Shown here: piece by piece, positions 59,503-64,000 of the stretch
Position numbering within the stretch: position 1 is the stretch's first letter
How the letters are laid out: every line of letters begins with the position of its first letter
NCBI GenBank assembly: GCA_963822115.1
Contig: CAWGGM010000011.1
Coordinates: 310,001 to 374,000 of the forward strand
Direction: 5' to 3'
Source: CAWDXG01 sp963822115
Lineage (GTDB): Bacteria; Myxococcota_A; Polyangia; Polyangiales; Polyangiaceae
Length of the DNA stretch: 64,000 nt
Position numbers and translations under genes: made by a program
The notes under the pieces: model-generated
The model's database searches: none
Told to the model about the DNA's origin: nothing
What the model saw: the letters and a program-made list of their open reading frames with translations, nothing else

Positions 59503-60855
59503 TCAGCCGCGCTCGTCGAGTCGCGCGGCCAGCGCTCTCAAGAGCGCGCCCATCCACGGCTTCATGCCGTCGAGCTCCGTGCGAACCACTTCGCCCGCAA
59601 TCCGGCGCACGGTCGTTGGCTCGAGCGCGCGAACGGTGGCCGTACGGGACCCGGAGCGGAGGATGGCCATCTCTCCGAAAACCTCGCCAGGACCCATTTC
59701 CCGGACCCGCCGCCCCTCGATCGTCACTTCGCAACGGCCGGTTTCGATGATGAACGCATGGTCGCCCTGCTCGCCTTCGCGGACGATCGTCTCCCCGGCG
59801 GGGAAGGGGACCCGCTCGAAACCTTCGCCACCGCGCACGAAACGCACCAGATCCGCACGCAGCGCTCTGGCCGACGGATGGCGGTCGTCGGGCTCGCGTG
59901 AAAGCGCCTTCATCACCACGCGCGAGAGGCCCGGCTGAACCCACGGCGCACGCTCGCTGACTGGAATCGGTTGGCAGCGTTCTGCCTGCGCAACGGCGTC
60001 CGCGGAGCTTTGCGCGCGGTAGGGAGGGCGTCCCGCGATGACGTGATAGAGGAGCGCCCCCACGGCGAACACGTCTGCGCGTTCATCGAGTGGGCCACCT
60101 AGCGCCTGCTCGCGTGACATGTAGCCCAGCGTGCCAACGACGGCACGCGGCCCGCCGCTGGTGGGCGCCGCCGCACGCGCGCGCTCTTCGTCGAGCAAGC
60201 GCGCGAGGCCCCAGTCCATGAGGTAGGCCTGACCGTAGTCGCCCACCATGACGTTCGCCGGCTTGATGTCGCAATGGAGCACGCCGCGCGCATGCGCGAA
60301 CGACAACGCATCGCAGACCTTGATCACGGTGTCGATCTGGTCGAGCAGCTCTTCCCATTCGGGCGGCTCGCCCTCGGGGCGGGCTGCGATCCAGTCGGCA
60401 AGAGTGCGACCTTCGACCAACTTCATCGTGAAATGGACCTGGCCGTCGCCGGCGACGCCGAGGTCGTGGACCGGGACGACGTTCGGGTGGTCGAGCTTTG
60501 CCGTGACGAGCGCCTCTCGCACGAGCAGCGAGGCGTTGCCTTCCGAGTGCACGAGATCCGCCGCAAGTCGCTTCTGGGCGACGGTTCGTGCAAGCGACCG
60601 ATCCGTCACGCGATGGATGACGCCCATCCCTCCACTGGCAAGCTCCCCCTCGACCACATAGCGCCGCGCCTGCGCTTCGCGGAGCTGGTCGAGGACGGTA
60701 GGACGAACGGAGGCGTTGCCTCTGCCCGCCGCGGCCGCTCCGCGCCCCAAGCGGCGGGTCTCCGCGTCTTCAAGCCGGTCGTTGGATGTTCCGCTCGACG
60801 CCGGTCCGGCAAGGTCCCCGGCAACCCAGGTTTCCGGCTCGGAGCGCCGTTTCAC
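59503..60855 (-). CDS. Ser/Thr kinase with C-terminal cyclic-nucleotide-binding domain
   Basis: This 450-aa protein starts at the GTG within GTGA that overlaps the cyclase stop, so the two are translationally coupled. A low-complexity N-terminus (~1-62) is followed by a Hanks kinase domain (~66-340): ASGGMG, Lys95 in VAQK, HCDIKPAN (194-201, catalytic Asp196), DWG (214-216) and SREQ in place of APE. The catalytic residues are present. A CNB domain (~345-440) carries the phosphate-binding cassette FGEMAIL-x4-RTATVRA (393-410) with Glu and Arg404 intact. Thr405 after the Arg matches eukaryotic PKG sites, which prefer cGMP (inference). The kinase-then-CNB order is the reverse of PKG. It probably reads out the nucleotide made by the adjacent cyclase. 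Confidence 0.92.
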   Translation of the reverse strand: MKRRSEPETWVAGDLAGPASSGTSNDRLEDAETRRLGRGAAAAGRGNASVRPTVLDQLREAQARRYVVEGELASGGMGVIHRVTDRSLARTVAQKRLAADLVHSEGNASLLVREALVTAKLDHPNVVPVHDLGVAGDGQVHFTMKLVEGRTLADWIAARPEGEPPEWEELLDQIDTVIKVCDALSFAHARGVLHCDIKPANVMVGDYGQAYLMDWGLARLLDEERARAAAPTSGGPRAVVGTLGYMSREQALGGPLDERADVFAVGALLYHVIAGRPPYRAQSSADAVAQAERCQPIPVSERAPWVQPGLSRVVMKALSREPDDRHPSARALRADLVRFVRGGEGFERVPFPAGETIVREGEQGDHAFIIETGRCEVTIEGRRVREMGPGEVFGEMAILRSGSRTATVRALEPTTVRRIAGEVVRTELDGMKPWMGALLRALAARLDERG

Positions 60856-62156
60856 GGGCGGGACTCCCCGCTCGCTTCCGTGCGGCGTGGTTCGAGCAGA
60901 CAGCGCGCGGAGCGCTCGAGGTAGAGCTGCGTTGTCCGGTCGTCGGGCATGACGCCGAGGACGTCGCCGAAGCACTTCAATGCATCGACGTAGCGGGATG
61001 CGGCGAAATGCCCGAGTCCCGCGTTGAAGGCGGACAGGGTCTGGTTCTTCAGCGCACGCCGCTCGCTCTCGTCGCCCTCGAAGACGTCGTAGACCGCCAC
61101 CTGTTGCTGCCGCCCTCGAACCTGCACGCGATCGAGGAAGCGCATCTCGAGCTCGCCTTGAAGCCCTTCGAGCACGAGCTCTGCCGCCACGATCCGCACA
61201 CCGTAGGTCTTGGTCAGCCCCTCCATGCGCGCTGCGGAGTTGACGGTGTCGCCCACCACGCCGGTGTCCGCGCGCTGCCCATCACCGATCACCCCAATCG
61301 TGAGCGGACCGGCATTGAGCCCGATTCCGATTCGAATCGCGGGACGACCTTGGGCGAGCCGGAGCGTGTTCCGTTCGTCCACGGTCTTCTGCATGTTCAC
61401 GGCGGCACGCACCGCGTCGGCCGGAGAGCGCGGGAAGATCGCCATGACGCCGTCTCCATAGAACTGCGCCACCAGGCCGAAGTGCTCCCGGACGACCGGT
61501 CCGACGCTGTTCAGGTGCTCGTTGATGAACGAGAACGCCTCGCGTGGAGTCATCTGCTCGGCAAGTGTGGTGTAGGAGCGGACATCGCAGAACATGACCG
61601 TCATGTCGCTGTGGACATGATCGCCAATCTCCACGGCACGGATGTTCGAACGCCCCAACTCGGCGAGGAACTGGTTCGGCACGAAGCGTGCGAGCGCATC
61701 GTTGGTATCGCTCAGCTCACGTGTACGCTCCGCCACCGCCGCCTCGAGCAGGCGATTCTGGTCGCGCAGAAGATCGGTGGCGTGCTTGAGGCGCAACTGC
61801 GTGCCGACCCGCGCGAGCAGGATGGAAGGTGTAATGGGTTTGCGGATGTAGTCCGCCGCACCGATCGCGAGACCCAGGCTCTCGTCCTCGTCGTCGTGTC
61901 GGGAGGTGAGGAATATCACCGGGACGTCACGGGTCTCGGGGCGTGCCTTGAGGCGTTTGCAGGTCTCGTAGCCGTCCACTTCCGGCATGACGACATCGAG
62001 CAGGACCAGGTCGGGCGGGCTCGAAACGGCAACGTCGAGCCCGCGCTCGCCGCCCGTCGCCACCTTCACGCGATAGTGCTCCTTGAGTATCCCGCTGACG
62101 AGCCGGAGCATGTCCGGCGTATCATCGATGATGAGGACGGTCTGCTCAGCTTCCAT
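60852..62156 (-). CDS. Response regulator-class III nucleotide cyclase
   Basis: This 434-aa protein has a REC domain (~5-122; DD 11-12, phosphoacceptor Asp54, Lys106), a coiled-coil linker (~123-155) and a class III cyclase domain (~165-345). The metal Asp191 (FCDVRSYT) and Asp235 (FYGDGVMAIF) and the transition-state Asn306/Arg310 (NSAAR) are present. The residues that choose the base are non-standard: Gln231 where adenylate cyclases have Lys, and Gly299 where they have Asp/Thr. The product, cAMP or cGMP, therefore cannot be told. A TPR-like C-terminal tail (~365-434) follows. The start ATG overlaps the end of the histidine-kinase gene by 11 nt. Phosphorylation from that kinase likely switches cyclase activity. 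Confidence 0.92.
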   Translation of the reverse strand: MEAEQTVLIIDDTPDMLRLVSGILKEHYRVKVATGGERGLDVAVSSPPDLVLLDVVMPEVDGYETCKRLKARPETRDVPVIFLTSRHDDEDESLGLAIGAADYIRKPITPSILLARVGTQLRLKHATDLLRDQNRLLEAAVAERTRELSDTNDALARFVPNQFLAELGRSNIRAVEIGDHVHSDMTVMFCDVRSYTTLAEQMTPREAFSFINEHLNSVGPVVREHFGLVAQFYGDGVMAIFPRSPADAVRAAVNMQKTVDERNTLRLAQGRPAIRIGIGLNAGPLTIGVIGDGQRADTGVVGDTVNSAARMEGLTKTYGVRIVAAELVLEGLQGELEMRFLDRVQVRGRQQQVAVYDVFEGDESERRALKNQTLSAFNAGLGHFAASRYVDALKCFGDVLGVMPDDRTTQLYLERSARCLLEPRRTEASGESRP

Positions 62157-64000
62157 GGGCACTCTCGCCTCCAACCGAACTCACGATCTTGTGGGCACGT
62201 TCGAAGTCGAAGGCGTCGAGCGCCGAGACGAGCTCGGCGACGGCCTGCTCCCCGACCTCCTTCGTGAGCGCCGAACGGTGGGCGGCGAGCCAGTCGGTTG
62301 CCTCGCTGTCCGAGTCGGCAATGAGCGCGCGGAGCTTTTCGAGGTCCACCTCGCTCGCGCCCGGGCTGGCTTCTGGAGCGGGCTCGACGGCTTGCCGCAG
62401 CGCTTCGACGACGGCTCCGAGGTGGGCTTCGAGCTTCGCCAGCAGCTCGTTCATCTGCGTCTCGTCGCCCTGCTCGAGCACGCGACGGAAGCGGCCCGCC
62501 AGCTCGTGCACCTCGCGTGCCCCGATGTTGCCGGACACGCCCTTGAGGGTGTGCGCGACCCGATCCGCCTCGGCGGCATCGCCCCGATCGAGCGCCTTCG
62601 AGATCGCCTGCACCGCTCCTCCGTGGCCCTGTGCGAAACGGCGTAGCAGGTCACGATACAAGGTGACGTTGCCTCCCGAGCGGGCGAGCCCGTCTTCGGT
62701 GTCGATCCCGGCGACGGTCGGGAGGTCGGCTGCCGCCGGCTCGTCCGTGTCGACCGGCGCTTCGGCGGCGTCCGTCGCCACGCTGTTCCTTGCCGGAACC
62801 AGTCGCTGGAGCGTCCCGAAGAGCAAATCCATGTGGATCGGCTTGGTGACGACGTCGTTCATGCCCGCCTCGAGGCACTGTCCGCGTGCGTCCGCGAGCG
62901 CGTTCGCAGTCACGCCCACGATCGGCAGAGCCTTGTGCGACTTGCGGATCTCGCGCGTTGCCGCCAGTCCGTCCATGCGCGGCATCTGCAGGTCCATCAG
63001 CACCGCGTCGAAGGGTTCTGCTGCTCCCACCACCGCGTCGACTCCTTCCACGCCGTCCACCGCGATGTCGCAGTTGATTCCGGCATCCTGGAGGGCCGAG
63101 ACGACGATCTCGCGGTTGATGTCGTTGTCTTCCACCACGAGCACACGGGCGTCGCGCAGCCCCGGATAGTGCCGTTTGCGCGACCGCTTTCTCACCGGCG
63201 CCCGCCCTCCTGGCGCGAACACGTCGACGAGGCTGTCGAGGAGCTGGGACGGCCGCACCGGCTTGGTGATGAAGCCGTCGGCACCCGCCTCCTCCGCCTG
63301 CTCGCGGTCCTTGCGCCCCCCGAACGCGGTGACGAGCAACAGCCGCGCTTTGGCGGTTCGGGGGTTGCCACGCAGCTTCCGGACCAGCTCGATGCCGTCC
63401 ATGCCCGGCATGCGGAGATCCGTGAGCACGAGCCCGTAGTCCCGCTCGCCCACTCTAGCGAGGGCCTGCTCTGCGCTCTCGACCGCGTCGGCTTCGATGG
63501 CGAAGCGGGCAAGATAGCCCGACAGCACGTCCCGCGCCGATTCGTTGTCGTCGACGATCAGTGCGCGCACGTTCTCGAGCTGCTCGGGGATCGCCCGCTC
63601 GCCCTGCTCCTCGCAGCCGAAGCGCGCCGTGAACCGGAAGGTCGAGCCCACGCCGGGCTCGCTCTCGACCGTGATCTGGCCACCCATGAGCTCGACGAAG
63701 TGCCGGCAGATCGACAACCCCAGACCCGTCCCACCGAAGCGGCGGGTCGTGGAATCGTCGGCCTGGGCGAACGGCTCGAACAGGCTCTTCTGGATCGACT
63801 TCGGGATGCCGATCCCGGTATCGCGCACGCTCACGGCCAGCAGCAGATCGTCACCGTCGCGCTCGCCGTGTAGGTGGACCACCACCTCGCCGCTCTCGGT
63901 GAACTTGACCGCGTTCGAGACGAGATTGATCAGGACCTGACCGAGGCGCGTCGGATCGCCGACCAGGACCTGCGGAACGCCATCGACGTTGAGGACGAAC
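62146..64000 (-). CDS. Hybrid sensor histidine kinase, partial (2 REC + HPt)
   Basis: The frame is open to the right edge of the window, so the N-terminal sensor and the H-box are missing; the visible C-terminal part is ~617 aa. It starts with the N-box (INLVSNAVKFTESGE), then DTGIGIP (G1), FGGTGLGLSI (G2), two receiver domains (ALIVDDNES with LTDLRMPGMDG; VLVVEDNDI with LMDLQMPRMDG) and a histidine phosphotransfer domain with His in ADRVAHTLKGVSGNIGA. This is a full phosphorelay in one chain (His-Asp-Asp-His). The final ~90 residues after HPt are helical and unassigned. It overlaps the next gene, a REC-cyclase, which is the natural partner. Confidence 0.92.
   Translation of the reverse strand, partial: FVLNVDGVPQVLVGDPTRLGQVLINLVSNAVKFTESGEVVVHLHGERDGDDLLLAVSVRDTGIGIPKSIQKSLFEPFAQADDSTTRRFGGTGLGLSICRHFVELMGGQITVESEPGVGSTFRFTARFGCEEQGERAIPEQLENVRALIVDDNESARDVLSGYLARFAIEADAVESAEQALARVGERDYGLVLTDLRMPGMDGIELVRKLRGNPRTAKARLLLVTAFGGRKDREQAEEAGADGFITKPVRPSQLLDSLVDVFAPGGRAPVRKRSRKRHYPGLRDARVLVVEDNDINREIVVSALQDAGINCDIAVDGVEGVDAVVGAAEPFDAVLMDLQMPRMDGLAATREIRKSHKALPIVGVTANALADARGQCLEAGMNDVVTKPIHMDLLFGTLQRLVPARNSVATDAAEAPVDTDEPAAADLPTVAGIDTEDGLARSGGNVTLYRDLLRRFAQGHGGAVQAISKALDRGDAAEADRVAHTLKGVSGNIGAREVHELAGRFRRVLEQGDETQMNELLAKLEAHLGAVVEALRQAVEPAPEASPGASEVDLEKLRALIADSDSEATDWLAAHRSALTKEVGEQAVAELVSALDAFDFERAHKIVSSVGGESAHGS

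Overview
The window is about 64 kb of very GC-rich chromosomal DNA. It is most likely from a Myxococcota (Polyangia-type) bacterium. The reasons are lipoproteins with long Gly/Ala/Ser linkers, two proteins with a MYXO-CTERM-like C-terminal tail (Cys, hydrophobic helix, Arg cluster), three Hanks-type kinase-fold proteins, large TPR and beta-propeller proteins, and many secreted proteins without clear families. I see no rRNA, tRNA, CRISPR array, insertion sequence or prophage.

Left part (1-14.6 kb). It holds the 3' part of a TonB-C/TonB-dependent receptor fusion and a lipoprotein behind it, facing a 1757-aa pseudokinase/TPR protein. A 71-kDa-plus beta-propeller lipoprotein, a double universal stress protein and a quinone-oxidoreductase-like MDR follow. 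Two gene-poor stretches stand out. 11141-11667 has a perfect intrinsic terminator pointing leftward with no recognised gene feeding it. 14336-14539 holds a four-copy, 51-bp tandem repeat.

Central island (14.6-25.3 kb). This is a polyhydroxyalkanoate (PHA) region of two divergent operons. Leftward: phasin-like protein, short PHA synthase and an acetoacetyl-CoA-reductase-like SDR, with phaR just upstream. Rightward: lipoprotein, alpha/beta-hydrolase lipoprotein, outer-membrane barrel, a paralogue of the first lipoprotein, PhaE/phasin-like protein, acyl-CoA ligase and a second PHA synthase. TGC-N3-GCA palindromes sit in front of the phasin operon, in front of phaR and in front of the rightward operon, so PhaR probably controls all three. 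The rightward operon joins cell-surface proteins to intracellular polymer synthesis. I read it as a possible capture-activate-polymerise pathway for hydroxyacids or fatty acids, which is a hypothesis.

Middle to right (25.3-51.6 kb). This is an assortment: cupin, OmpA-like lipoprotein, YihY-type membrane protein, propeller lipoprotein, a GDPD-like lipoprotein with altered active-site residues, an NlpC/P60-like MYXO-CTERM protein, an MDR, a multi-TM Ser/Thr kinase next to a sulfatase-fold membrane transferase, a class-V aminotransferase, a frameshifted GH30 glycosidase, a phytoene-desaturase-like oxidoreductase, an acyltransferase, and S9, S41 and M16 peptidases, a DPH6-like ATP-PPase and a small LuxR-type HTH protein.

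Right end (51.6-64 kb). A Cys-repeat plus seven-bladed-propeller lipoprotein and an unknown secreted protein share a 17-bp upstream motif with a GGGAATTCCC core. A MscS channel, a small lipoprotein and a BioF2/FemAB-like acyltransferase follow. The window ends in a leftward, translationally coupled signalling operon: hybrid histidine kinase (2 REC + HPt, cut by the window edge), REC-class III nucleotide cyclase, and Ser/Thr kinase with a C-terminal cyclic-nucleotide-binding domain. The gene order suggests a complete phosphorelay, cNMP and kinase cascade.
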